Assembly: GCA_029204225.1 (NCBI GenBank)
Contig: CM055109.1
Coordinates: forward strand, 27,348,178 to 27,412,177
Length of the DNA stretch: 64,000 nt
DNA from: Diphasiastrum complanatum
Lineage: Eukaryota; Streptophyta; Lycopodiopsida; Lycopodiales; Lycopodiaceae
Direction: 5' to 3'
Positions within the stretch are counted from its first letter, which is position 1. Each line of letters opens with the position of its first letter. Both the position numbers and the translations under genes were made by a program. The notes beneath the pieces are model-generated. The model made no database searches, was not told the origin of the DNA, and worked only from the letters and a program-made list of their open reading frames with translations. Of this stretch, positions 36,796-48,159 are shown in pieces.

Positions 36796-36904
36796 TGTAA
36801 AAACACTTGTAATTCTACAAACTGTATAAAAACACGGAAAAATCTGCAGAACTGGATAAACAATGGATGAAGATTAAAACCGATTAGTCGATTAGTAAGA
36901 AGGA

Positions 36905-37590
36905 GAATAATCCAACAAATAAAAGTAGTGAAATACTTTGCATCTAGTAATGAAGGAGTTTGAATAGGTCCACATATATTTGTATGAGAAACATCTAACA
37001 GACCTTTTGCTGCAAGCTTATGGCTTGATCTAAAAGGAATCCTAGTCTGCTTTCCAAGGATGCAACTATGACAGACAGGGAGATCGACTTTTCCAGAAGG
37101 ATAGTCGAGATCAAGAGTCATGGATCGTCTGGACATGTTCAATACAGATGCATAATTCAAGTGTCCTAAGTGATGATGCCATAGTAATGCTTAATAGAGG
37201 TTTTCAAGGCTTGACTAGCTTCAAAAAAACAATACGCCAATCTATATAAGTATCTCTGCATCTTGTCGAGTGCAAGGATCTTGTTACTCCTATCAATAAT
37301 TCTGCATTGATCAGATTCAAACTCCACATTATGACCTAAATCTATAATTCTACTTACTAATAGTAGATATGTAGAGATCTTAGGAACATATAAAACTTTT
37401 GACAATCGTTTGAATTGATCATGCTGGAATCGCAATCTTACAGTACCTTCACCTTCAATAGTGTGAGTGCTATTGTCACCAAGATGAACATACTTCTTTG
37501 TGTTGTAAGACATATAGGAGTTGAAGATTGCACGTTGATTGGTCATAAGTTGAGTAGCTCTAGAATCCAGAAACCAAGAATCATCCAAAA
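36905..37590 (-). pseudogene. Co-C protease and integrase N-terminus
   Basis: Copia protease and pre-integrase region, minus strand. Protease: DDSWFLDSRATQLMTNQ, where DSR stands at the D[ST]G active site, then LGDNSTHTIEGEGTVRLRF and VLYVPKISTYLLLVSRI. After a break at 37,166 the pre-integrase zinc motif continues with CHSCILGKQTRIPFRSS and NICGPIQTPS. Similarity stops at about 36,905; integrase core, RT and RNase H are deleted and LTR-side sequence follows. Confidence 0.85.
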
Positions 37591-37627
37591 ACTACGCTTT
37601 GGTCTTTGACCATAAATGCGTCTTCGT

Positions 37628-38398
37628 CTACTTCGACCTAGAGAGATGATATAAATGTATTTGCTTGTTGGTCAGGTTGCTTGGCTGAATTCTTTGCTTT
37701 GAGAATTCGGCAATCCTAGAACTCATGGTTATTGTGTTTGCAATACCTGCAAAACATCTTCTTCTTCGACCGTGGACTTGATGATTGTCCTTGATTTTGA
37801 GTCGGTTTCTAATTTGTTGCAACCTTCTTGGAGCTTTTCTGCTTTTGTCGTTTTGAACCTTTGTTGACGTATAGAGCCTGAGATGAGGAAGTAGAGGAAG
37901 TGTCTTGACTTCTTCAATTATTTGCTTGTAGTAACATAGTGATAACTTTGGTAAGAGTTAAATCTGAGTGTGTCGTGATGATCATTGCTTAGTTCTCATA
38001 TGTAGGGGGTAGGCTTGAAAGCAATGTCATAATTGTGTCTTGATCATCTATGACTGATTTGAAAGTGGCCATATGTTGCAAGAGACTCTTAAACTGGTTA
38101 ATGTGACTCTGAAGAGAATCACCATTTGACATCTTGAGTGTGAAGAATTTCCTTTGTAGGTGTAAGTTGGTAGTTACATCTCTCACATCATATAGTGAGC
38201 TCAAGATGTCCCAAATTTCTTTTGAAGTTTTGGCTTCAACGATGTGTCCAATTTGCGTATCTGATATAAGAGCTTTACCATCCTTCAATTTTCACTTTGA
38301 GTCTTCTGTGTCATCTTCAGGTTTCACTTCGATACTTGTAACAACATCCCACAACTCATTGGTAATAAGCAAGGTATTCATCTTAAATTTTCATAAAT
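37628..38398 (-). pseudogene. Co-C gag with zinc knuckle
   Basis: Copia gag, minus strand: TNELWDVVTSIEVKPEDD (38,350), KTSKEIWDILSSLYDVRDV, FTLKMSNGDSLQSHINQF, LLSSLPPTYEN, stop at 37,989, then a Lys-rich part and a zinc knuckle CRYCKHNNHEF.DC (near 37,720) with a stop codon inside the last CX4C gap. It is closely similar to the plus-strand gag fragment at 12,483-13,082. The short stretch from 38,400 to the primer-binding site is leader. Confidence 0.85.
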
Positions 38399-38610
38399 GA
38401 TAACTGGATCCATTCAGCTTGTCTTCGTAAGACCGACTTTACTTTGAGAATCCATATGGAACTTAGTCTGTCGATTGTATCAATGACGTTAAGATGTGGT
38501 GATGCCAACAATAGGAAATCAATTCTCTGGTACTGAAAAAGATGATATGAACTGAAGAATATGATATCAATTTGATAGCGCGAAAGATATCAAGTATTAA
38601 GCTATGTGTT

Positions 38611-38788
38611 CTGATATCGTGATAGTATTAGGCTTTGATAGAGATCACAAGTCTGATACCGTGATGGTTTAGATAAAGGGAGTAGTGATAACTACTCTGA
38701 TATCGTGATCTAGCACTGATACTATGATGGATCAATCTGATAAGAGATTAAAAATATTCTTATACTAGATTAGAATGCTCTGATACCA
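38611..38788 (-). promoter_or_regulatory. Co-C primer-binding site with four upstream look-alikes
   Basis: The true site is GCTCTGATACCA at 38,777-38,788 (minus strand TGGTATCAGAGC), directly next to the LTR. Four further CTGATAYCRTGAT-type words stand in the same orientation at 38,611-38,623, 38,653-38,665, 38,697-38,709 and 38,716-38,728 in the leader. They retain the core of the tRNA-complementary sequence but extend with GTGAT rather than the LTR. Confidence 0.8.
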
Positions 38789-39745
38789 TGTTAGAAATAA
38801 TTGAGTAATGGAATAGTGGAAACTTCCTGCTTCCAATGCATGACTATGCCTATCAATAGTGAACAAAACAGTAGTGATGGAAATCACATTCAATCTTTAG
38901 TATCTAACCTTGAAATCGCTAGAAACTAAGTGATTACGTAGCCAAACGTAAAGCATTGAATTCTCAGACAATTTCCATCAGTTACAGAAACATTATAGAG
39001 GTGCATACATTCTGACACATACTGAACGCAATAAGAAGTTTGATTGATTCAGTAAGAGAACAAATCAGATGCAAATGAGCGCAAGTAATAGCGGATCAAA
39101 ACCGCGCACTCTAAGCTATCTCTAAGTAACTGAGAATAAGTCTGAAATAAGCAACTCTACTAATAAGCAATAGTGCAATAGCAACTCTAAAATAAACTCT
39201 AAAGACCGAGCTAGAATGCTCAAGAGAGTTCAAGCTTGAAAGCTTGATAGAGAGCTAAATACAATACTTTCTGGTCGTGAACGATCTGCTTGATAAGAGC
39301 GCAGGTAGCGTCATGTAATAACACTCAACTCCTTCACAATTCACAACACGATAATAAGATGTATAAACAGCTGATTTATACTAAGTAATTAGGTCGTCAA
39401 ATGTGATTGCCAGTTGTCTGGAGTCCGCTGGCATTCATCCAATTCCTTCATAGAAATTAATTGCTGATAAGCGACATCAATCGCCATAAACAGTTTGTCT
39501 GCATAAATGAGCAAAACTGTCACTTTTCAAAAATGAATGTAAACTGCCATCATGGAAAAGCAAAAATGCCGAAGTGAGAGAAAATCCCAAAGGGCAAAAA
39601 ATGCAAAGGTCTTCAGTAAAGTCATTTTCTTAATTTTAAGGCACTTTGAAAATGCGAAAAACGCGACACTGCATTTTTACTCGAAATTCCTAACATGCAA
39701 AAAATGCAAAAAGGGCGTCACTATTGTCAAACTCTTTGTATAACA
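38789..39745 (-). mobile_element. Co-C 5' LTR
   Basis: Read on the plus strand it runs from TGTTAGAAATAATTG to TTTGTATAACA, so its ends are TGTTA/TAACA inverted repeats; length 957 bp. It adjoins the primer-binding site on the left. Inside are ATAGCGGATCAAAACCGCG (39,091-39,109, a hairpin) and GCGAAAAACGCGACACTGC (39,655). Confidence 0.85.
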
Positions 39746-40554
39746 CTTGATAAAATCATTGTTAAAATCATGTGAAAAAAAAATTTCAAATTAGCAAGCA
39801 CACTACCATAACCATATGAGAATTTTTTAGCTAATCTATGTATGCAATAATTCCACGTAACTCTATGAATCCTTATGAGGATCAATCTTGTAATGTTTTC
39901 ACTAGAGAGCTAAGAAATATTAGATTGGTGCATGAGGCAATCCTCATACCGATGATACCAACCCATAGTTTTCACATGTACATGATGGTATTTACAAAAT
40001 GTGCAATAAGTTTTTCAATCAACTACAAACGAATCTCTTAGAAATTTATACATGCAAATGAAAAACTAGTTTGAGCACTTTATTAACTAAACTACATGGA
40101 AGAATTAATGATTTTGTTGGCACTCAATTCTCTTCCAATGGTGTTATAATGTTTTCCAATCATGTAGATATCCTTGCCACTCCTACATTCGTCCACATGT
40201 AGAAAGGGCTCTATATCAATGTAATGGCCATTATAAAAAAATCCCCAATTTGGCCTTATAATTATAAAAGTACTCTCTCAAAAGGCGTTACTTTATTTTG
40301 AAGGGCCTTACTTTATTTGAGCTAATTCAAATGACTTTTACTTCATACCTTGATAATGCAAATCCATCAAGGTTATCGCTTGTGGAACGATAAATGTGGC
40401 ATTGTCACCGGTATATCTCCACTGCTCTCCTTCGTTCTGGAATATTGTTTCTCGAAGTGGAATTGTGGCATTACCCCCATAGTCCATTGGTTTACAGTAT
40501 TCTTCTCCTCCATGTCTCTCTATTTATCAAAGGCCTCAAGAATTCAATATAACA
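39746..40554. other. Spacer, no gene recognised
   Basis: AT-rich DNA with only short chance ORFs and no repeat partner noticed in the window. Confidence 0.5.
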
Positions 40555-41088
40555 ATAAGAAGGCCGCGACGTCAGTCTTCACTGAAATGAACATTGGTGA
40601 AGATGCGAAAAATGCGACACTCTGACAAATGCCTTAAGATTTGATTTACAAGGTGCCTTCACCTTTCTATAAGGGCACCTATTGCATTTGTAGGGCAGTG
40701 TCGTCTTTTTTGCCTATCACAAATCAAATGTAAAAACACAGTGTTGCATTTTTTGCCTTTTTCACATGTGGAAATTTACTTGTATTTATGCAAACAGTCG
40801 CATTTTTCACCTGTCTTATTTTACATGTAAATATGTAGACAGTTAAGAAAACACAGTTTAAACACCCGACCGGATCAATCACCACATCACAGCGTCAAGT
40901 GCAACAGGACAAGACAACAGAGTTGCTCTCCACAGACTGTATATTCAACTCATAAGTAAGTACAAAGATAAGTTGCTTAAAAAGCACTCAAAGGGCTCGT
41001 AAAAGAAAGATGGCCCGATAACTCTAGAACTAAGCACACGTGGTGCCGTTTGATATAAGAAATCACTGTATAAGTCGATCATTGCTAT
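40555..41088 (+). repeat. LTR-like dispersed repeat, copy 2
   Basis: 40,555-40,860 matches 44,850-45,125 and 24,960-25,150: GAAATGAACRTTGGTGAAGA, ATGCGAAAAATGCGACACTC, TGACAAATGCCTTAAGATTT, AAGGGCACCTATTGCATTTG. It continues to 41,088, just beyond the purine-rich tract (minus strand TGAGGGAGAGAG) after the Co-D coding region, so it is probably the Co-D 3' LTR; the outer end was not fixed. Confidence 0.7.
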
Positions 41089-41186
41089 TTTAACTCTCTC
41101 CCTCAATGATCAATGTCTCTCTTTATTTTAGAGTTTACTCTAGTCATGGAACATACTTCCATGATAGTATTACAAGTAAAGGCTTT

Positions 41187-42415
41187 TTACATAACCAGAT
41201 CTAAGCCAAGTTTGGCTCTAAAAGTTTCAAACTTTTCTTCACTTAAAGCTTTTGTAAATATATTAGCAACTTGTAATAACGTAGAACAATGTACAATACT
41301 TATATCTTCAGATTGTAACTTCTCATGCACAAAGTGATATTTCACCTCAATATGTTTTGTCCTTGCGTGAAAGATAGGATTCTTAGCCAATTGTATTCCA
41401 CTTTGACTGTCACAGAAAATAACAGTAGGATTTACCTGCCTCATGCCAATCTCACATAACAACTTACATAGCCAAATAGCTTTCTGGGTAGCAGCACTCA
41501 ACGCTTTATATTCGACTTCTGTAGAAGAAAGAGAAATAGTATTTTGCTAGACCATGAAAAACAACCGCTACCAAAATTGAAGGCATAACTTGTTGTTGAC
41601 TTTCTATAATCTATACTTCCTGCCCAATCAGCATCAACATAACCTTGCAACTTAGGTAAAACACTTTGTCTTTTGTAGATTAGACCAAGGTTAGGTGTAC
41701 CTTTCACATACCTCAAAATCCTTTTTGCAGCTTTCCAATGGTCCATAGTGGGTGATGACATGAATTGGCTAATCAAACTTACAGCATAGCAGATATCAGG
41801 ACGTGTAGTCATAAGATATATCAAACTCCCAACTAGCTGACGAAATAGAGTAGCGTCAACATGTGCACTATCATCTATACGAGATAATTTCTTACCAGTT
41901 TCGCAAGGGGTGATGGAAGGTTTGCACTCTGTCATGTGAAATCTCTCCAATATCTCGCCCACATACTTGTTTTGACATAACCTGATATCACTGCCAGTTT
42001 GCCATACTTCGACACCCAAGCAATAGTGCATAAGATCTAAATCTGTCATCTCAAACTGCTTGCATAAGTTGGCTTTGATAGAACGAGTGAGGTTCTCATC
42101 ATTGCCCGTGATAATGATATCATCAACGTAAAGTACAATCAAGGCAATGTTGTCATCATTTATAAGAACATAAAGGCTTGGATCTGAATTTGTTCTTACA
42201 AACCCATGAGAAAGAAAGTAACTGTCAATGCGTCCATACCATGCGCGTGGCGCTTGCTAAGGCCATAAAGTGCTTTGTGTAGTTTACATACCTTTTGTTC
42301 TTGCCCTTTTGCCATGAAGCCCTGCGGTTGGACCATGTAAACTTCTTCCTCTAAGTCACCATTCAAAAATGCGGACTTCACATCCATTTGATGGATCTTC
42401 CACCCAAAATGAGAT
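41187..42415 (-). pseudogene. Co-D reverse transcriptase end and RNase H
   Basis: Copia RT/RNase H, minus strand in three frames. 42,387-42,196: MDVKSAFLNGDLEEEVYM and LYGLSKRHAHGMD (KQAP normally; a frame slip here). 42,142-41,498: catalytic YVDDIIITGNDEN, LGVEVWQTGSDIRL, GSLIYLMTTRPDICYAVS, WKAAKRILRYVKGT, RNase H start GYVDADWAGSIDYRKST. 41,501-41,187: ATQKAIWLCKLLCEIG, HARTKHIEVKYHFVHEK and NIFTKAL, the usual RNase H end. Confidence 0.92.
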
Positions 42416-42416
42416 G

Positions 42417-43883
42417 CTAAGGCAATGATAAGGCGTAGCTAGTCCACTTAGCCACTGGAGCAAATGTCTCTTCATAGTCAATTCCTTTGCTTTGCTCATA
42501 ACCCTTCACTACTAGGTCTGCCTTATACTTTGCTATCATGCCATCCGCATGAAACTTTGTTCTAAACACCCATTTGTTGTCAATGGGTTTCTTTCCAAGT
42601 GGTTGATCAACCAACTCCCATGTATCGTGCCTGTGGATGGATTCTATCTCCTCTTCCATTGCCCTTTGCCACTCTTTGTGATCTTTTGCCTCATCAAAGG
42701 TTGATGGTTCTCGACACTTCAAAATGTCAGTCATTAGGGCATAGTTCACATGATAACGATTGGGAGACTTCCTTTCCCGCGTTGATCTTCTCACTTCACC
42801 TTGTGTGCTAGATCCTGGTTGATTTAGCTTTGTGTCCTTCATGATGTTTTCATACCATTTTGGTATCTTAGATTCAGGTGATACACTACGTGGAGAGTAT
42901 GTATCCCAAGGAGTGTCTAAGTAATGTCTCTTACTTCCAACCGGTTTCTCCTTTATTGCTCCTATTGGCAAGTACCTCCCCCTAGGCACTTGAATAGGTG
43001 GTTTCCTTTCATACTCGCCCTCTCGACTCTCGTCTCCACGTGCATCATCTTGTGGAGCATCTTCTTCATCTTCTTCCTCCAGGATTGTGGGAAGTCTTTT
43101 GATGCTTTCACCACTTACATGGTCTTCATCTTCATACCTATGCATTTCATCAAAGATCACATCTTTGCTAATGTGAATCTTGTTCATTACAGGATCAAAA
43201 CTCCTGTAAGCTTTCGTCCTCTCATCATAACCGACGAAGATACACTTGATTGCTTTGGCATCAAGTTTCTTTCACTCCTCCTTTGGCACATGTACATAGG
43301 CCTTACATACAATGACACGAAACTTGTCACTTTTTGGCTTCATTCCAGTAAATGCTTCTTTGGGAGTCACATTTGGAACCACAACTATAGGGCTCCTTTT
43401 TTGCAAGAACGTTGTCGCACTACACGCTTCCAACCAAAGTGAATGGGTCAAGCCCATTTGCTTTATCATGGAGCATGCACTCTCCATAATAGTCCTATTT
43501 TTTCTTTCAGCTACACCATTACTATGCGGCGTGCGTGACTGTGTGAATTGTCTTTTGATGCCGTGTTCCTTGCAAAAGTCCTCAAAATCATCAGATTTGT
43601 ATTCACCCCCTCTATCAGATCTTAGCACTTTGATGCGTGCATCCAGTTGGTCCTCTACCAAAGTCTTGAACTTCTTGAAACGAGTAAAAGCATCAGATTT
43701 CTTCTTCAAGAAATAAATCCATGTCCTCCTAGAGTAATCATCTATGAAAGTCATAAAATAATATGCTTTCCCCAACGACATGGTCTTCATTGGGCCGCAT
43801 AGGTCGCTGTGAATAAAGTTCCAGCGATTTCTTAGCTCTTGCAGCTCCACCTTTCTTGAATGTCTCCCTGTGATGCTTCGCAC
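42417..43883 (-). pseudogene. Co-D integrase and RT N-terminus
   Basis: Integrase core 43,883-43,272: HSDLCGPM, FIDDYSRRTWIYFLKKK, RSDRGGEYKSDDFEDFC and NGVAERKNRTIME supply the D,D,E signature; the C-terminus ends VHVPKEE at a stop. 43,187-42,417: KDVIFDEM, a charged linker, STRERKSPNRYHVNYAL, WELVDQPLGKKPIDNKWVF and GIDYEETFAPVAKW, the RT start. The two pieces lie in different frames, and the pre-integrase region before 43,883 is replaced by a gag fragment. Confidence 0.92.
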
Positions 43884-43990
43884 TTCTATAGTGTGCTCAA
43901 GATGTCTCAGTCTTTTTTGGATGTCTAGGCCTCGAATACATGGCCGATCTGAGTATCCGAAATGCTTAGGATTTTTGACAGATCCCCTGC
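43884..43990 (-). pseudogene. Co-D gag fragment joined to integrase
   Basis: Minus strand reads a gag stretch with GHVFEA.TSK and HLEHT, matching the gag copies near 12,735-12,800 and 38,200. It is followed, without protease, by the C-terminal side of the pre-integrase motif. This marks an internal deletion from gag to integrase. Confidence 0.65.
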
Positions 43991-44029
43991 TCCAGAGGAC
44001 CTATTGTTTGTTTGTTTCTTTGAATCTTT

Positions 44030-44640
44030 CTAATTCTTCATAACTGTTTCTGCCTGTTACCAGGCTTAAAGGCATTCGTTAAATGTCTTCTTGATTTAAC
44101 AATGCCAACCCAGGCAGAAGGGACAGAGTGTCGTTTTAGTATTTTCTTTATGTCCTGCCTATCAGAGGACAACTCAAGGACATCGCTCTTGAACGCACTT
44201 ACATTCTACATGGATGCAAGCCAAGAACGCTCATTCATAGATCAGTATACAAACCAATGAACGTTCTACATATTCTACAGCTACCTACACTTAAAACGGA
44301 CTGAAATCAGGGCCTACACTACATTAACACTGAGATACCTTGCATAAATTGACAAAACATGCAACAAGAAACTAATCTATAGCATGTTAGAAGTCCAAGA
44401 ATCAAGAAACCAACCAGTCTTTTGATTCTTGGACATCCCAAGAACATCAAGAACTGGATTGTACAGAGATATGCAAGAATCACACCACGGATCCAGCCTA
44501 TCTAGTTTACTTGAATGCTGGCTTCTACATTAATCCACAAGAAAACAAGAAAGCTCATCCACAACTAGGAAAGCAAGAAAACTAATCTACAATCACACAC
44601 AATATGAATGGAAGGCAAAATGTGAGACAATACATCTAGA
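44030..44640 (+). repeat. LTR-like dispersed repeat with hairpin, copy 2
   Basis: Second copy of the repeat at 26,860-27,480, same orientation, including the CCAAGAATCAA/TTGATTCTTGG hairpin near 44,395-44,437. It abuts the broken gag end of Co-D and probably is its 5' LTR/leader. Confidence 0.8.
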
Positions 44641-44689
44641 AGAACATCTCTGATAAGCTTTTGATGCATGCTATGTTTTTCACACACAC

Positions 44690-45125
44690 TGAATACGCAG
44701 ATGGTATCTAATATATATACATAATGTTACAGGTGTGCAGATGAAGAAAGTCCAAAGTGGATGTGCTATCTGTGGGAGATCGTGGGTGGCTGTTGTTGTT
44801 GTCAAATCTGTTTGCACAGTTGCATGGGATGAGCGTGAGAAGGCCACGACATCAGCCTTCCCTGAAATGAACGTTGGTGAAGATGTGAAAAATGCGACAC
44901 TCTGACAAATGCCTTAAGATTTGATTTACAGGGTGCCTTCGCTTTTCTATAAGGGCACCTATTGCATTTGTAGGGCAGTGTCGCCTTTTTCGCCTGTCAC
45001 AAATCATGTGTTAAAACATAGTGTCACATTTTTCGCCTTTTTCGTTTATGGAAATTTACTTGTATTTATGCAGACAATCGCATTTTTCGCCTGTCTTATT
45101 TTACATGTAAATATGCAGATTGTGC
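44690..45125 (+). repeat. LTR-like dispersed repeat, copy 3
   Basis: Full-length match to copy 1 (24,790-25,150) and to copy 2 (40,555-40,860). It lies next to the hairpin repeat here, whereas at 24-27 kb the two are about 1.7 kb apart. Confidence 0.8.
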
Positions 45126-46479
45126 GACAACATGAGTAAAAAAGCAACAACATGAATGAAGGCAAATTAATATAGGATTTAGAAGAGTAAAGGAGATAAG
45201 TCCAACAATTTGGCTTGGCTATAGGACTTTGGCCTTATCCAGTCAAGTATTAGAAAGTATAGACTCTTTTTTAGATGTAATCTTATAAGATGTATCCTTG
45301 TACTAATCTTATCAGATAAATCCTATGTGTAGTGGCTAGGGAGTGATCAAAATTGTCCATCGAGATTCAAAAGGTTTTAAAACTCTTGAAAAGGTTCTAA
45401 AACATTCTTACTCTCTCACAATATTGTTATTGCACTTAGGTAGGAAGTTAGGAATAGTCACATACTAAAATAAAGAGTGCATAATGAAACTTTAATATTT
45501 TTTCATGATGTATTATTGAAGAAGCACATCGGATATCTATGAATAGTCTTGATGTTTCTATTACATTTCCCAAGGCTAAGTTGTGGGGTGCAACCAACTT
45601 TCCTAGCCATAGGGCCTATATTGGGGTTTAGGGTCTGCAATGTTTTTGTCCACTTTTTCAAAGAATGTTCCTATATTGTCTTACCAAAACAACTACATGT
45701 TGTGAACCATGGTTTAATGAAAAAGAGAGGTGACTTCGTAATAATTGTACATGTGGATCTGACGGTTGCTAATTGAAAAAGGACAAAAGCACAAATTTTT
45801 CACTCATAGCCATAAAGTCATTGACACATGTTTAGTCCCTTAACTCCATTTAGTCATTGAACATTATCTAGTCGTTGAACTCCATCTAGTCATTGAACTC
45901 TAGTGATAAAAGGTAGGTTGTCTTTACTCGGTTTTCAAGGGCTTAGCATGACACCTTTTAATTCAATTTGTTTATTGAATGGTGTTCCCAAGTTATCATC
46001 AAAAAACCAAAATAAATAACATGCTCACTTGAGATGAGTCGTCATGTTTGATTAGGCCTTGGATGGAGACAATTAGACTTTGTAATAAACACAATATTAG
46101 ATAAATGATTTTAATAGATGACATTTGGTTTCATGAAACAATTGGCCATGTACATTATTACATGTTTGGGGTCTACGATTTAAGTTGTATATGTAGGGGC
46201 CAAATTTTGGCTCATTGTCTTGACGTTTCTACGCCATGTTAATATTTGTCATGATTATTGTCCCTTTATGATATGATGACTTTATCAAACAACACAAGAC
46301 ATATGTGGGTTTAGGGATCTTTCCCAACATATCGTTGTTTGTTCAATTGCATGTTGAATTGCCATGGAAAGTGGACAACACAATGATAAGTTGACTAGGG
46401 TACAACGAAAGCGACTCAAAAGGGTTTAGGGGTAAATGCACATTTACAAAACCGAGATTCAGTGGCGGAAGCAACAATT
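45126..46479. other. Spacer, no gene recognised
   Basis: Non-coding DNA; a short cluster of related words TTTAGTCATTGAACWYTAT/CTAGTCRTTGAACTCCATC occurs at 45,826-45,905. No domain or RNA gene seen. Confidence 0.5.
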
Positions 46480-47468
46480 CCACAATTGATACTTCCTAAA
46501 AGTTTTTTCCACCCTGATGTCAATAAAGCAAAGGACAAGCCACCACCTCCACCTGAGCCCATTGTGGGTTGGCAAAATATCAGTGGCTAGAAAGTAGATA
46601 AAAAAATTTTGTAGGCCTTTATGGAAAGAGAGGTGGTGAAGAAAGAGAAGGCCCAACTGGACAACACAAAACCAAGGGACTCTATGGACGACCAAAATAT
46701 TTTGAAGAGGAGTCTAAAAGAGGAAAGGGAGAAAAAGGACTTGTACAAGGAGCAATTTCTTGTTGCTAGAGATGAGACCATTTGACCCGTCAAGAGATCG
46801 ATAAACTTCGACAAATGCTTCTAGTGACCAAGAAAGAGACTTTTGATATTTTGAGGGCACAACATATGTTCTTGCCATGTCCAAATACCCATTGTGTGAT
46901 TAGTGATAAGGCTACTTTTTGTGGGTTTCCAAGTAAGTTTCTATACATACATCCCATGGTTCTCCCCCTTTCAGGTGCAGTCTATTCAAAAAGGTTATCA
47001 ACTTCTCACCACCCAAATCCTATGTGTCGATGGTCGCTCATCGAAGGAGATTTTCCCACCTTCAAGTCAACTTGTAAGACATTGAACAACTTTGTTGTGA
47101 TATCCACAAACTCCTCTCAAGAGTGCGTGAGGTTAGCTGGGTTTTATGCTAGCTATCTACTAGTTTGGTTCAAAAGAGTTATAAGAAAGAAAAACAAACC
47201 CAGGTTAGAAGTTGACTGGTTCAATCCCAATCTACCAATTTCAAAGGGTTTGGATATTTTGATGTACATGAAAATACGCGATGCTTCTTCTTTGGAAAGG
47301 CGGATTTTTGGAGAGATGGTGAAATTCAAGTTTGTCGAAGGGGTGGATCCACGCTTTAACAATATCACAAAAGGTTACTCCGAAAGGGCCGACATATGTA
47401 GAGATACCGTTGAGAAGCTAGGAGAATACATAGTAATGTCATGGTTTTTTTTTAGCATTTCTAGATAA
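46480..47468 (+). pseudogene. Unrecognised broken protein gene with coiled coil
   Basis: A degraded reading frame. 46,480-46,790 encodes a Pro-rich start (DKPPPPPEPIVGWQ) and a highly charged coiled-coil-like stretch (REVVKKEKAQLDN, KRSLKEEREKKDLYKEQ), broken by TAG codons. A frame change then leads to a 228-codon open frame (46,782-47,468): QEIDKLRQMLLVTKKETFDI, then CPNTHCVISDKATFCGFPSK, YASYLLVWFKRVIRKKNKPR, RRIFGEMVKFKFVEGVDPRF, ending at TAG. I recognise no family. The CPNTHC...C spacing could be a metal site. It may be an ancillary gene of a transposon or a host pseudogene. Confidence 0.4.
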
Positions 47469-47954
47469 TGCTAGTTTTTTTGGTCGTAGATGTGGCACAA
47501 GATGCTACAGTTTTAGCCATCATCACGTCTTCCTCCACACAGCCCTTCACACACCTCCAGATCCTTCATGCTAGAATCTCCACCAAAGCCAGAGCCATCT
47601 CTCAGATCTCGCCTGATGCGCTACAGTTACATCTCAACCGAGAGCCCTCAATCCATGTAGTGGGTTTCTTTCCTTTCCTAACCTGAATCCAAGATCTAGT
47701 CAATCTAGGTTCATTTTAACATCGGACATAATACAAGTACTTTTCAAAAGCTTGATAACTGCAAAGCTTTTGGAAATTCAACTGACATTAATGCAAATTT
47801 ACGTTACACTATTGCAATCTATATTCACTCTTTGTGTGGTTTGAGTTTATGGTTTAGGGTTTGGTGATCTATCAATGAATGTGGTTATTTGTGCACATGA
47901 TGCGGTTTAGGGTTTAGGCCTTTGAAATGTGAAATTAATGTTTAGTCATGATTT

Positions 47955-47956
<2 letters not shown>

Positions 47957-48013
<57 letters not shown>
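47957..48013. repeat. (CT)n microsatellite
   Basis: About 28 CT dinucleotides, immediately followed by a short duplicated segment. Confidence 0.97.
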
Positions 48014-48018
<5 letters not shown>

Positions 48019-48150
48019 GATCTACCCACTCAAAAGAGTGACTATTATGGATTTGTTTGGGCTTAATCATTGAACGACTCTCTCTCTCTTATTAATCTAC
48101 CCACTCAAGAGAGTGACTATTATGGATTTGTTTGGGCTAATCACTGAACT
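48014..48150 (+). repeat. Two-copy direct repeat, about 70 bp
   Basis: Both copies read TTATTRATCTACCCACTCAA then AGAGTGACTATTATGGATTT and GTTTGGGCT, separated by ACGACTCTCTCTCTC. The CT run at the junction suggests the microsatellite seeded the duplication. Confidence 0.93.
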
Positions 48151-48159
48151 GATAAATTT

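Noticed and set aside
42924-43442. Plus-strand 172-codon hydrophobic ORF
   Set aside because: Antisense to the well-supported Co-D integrase/RT coding sequence.
24784-45125. CRISPR-like or satellite array from the repeated ATGCGAAAAATGCGACAC words
   Set aside because: Copies are kilobases apart inside long LTR-like repeats, not regularly spaced.
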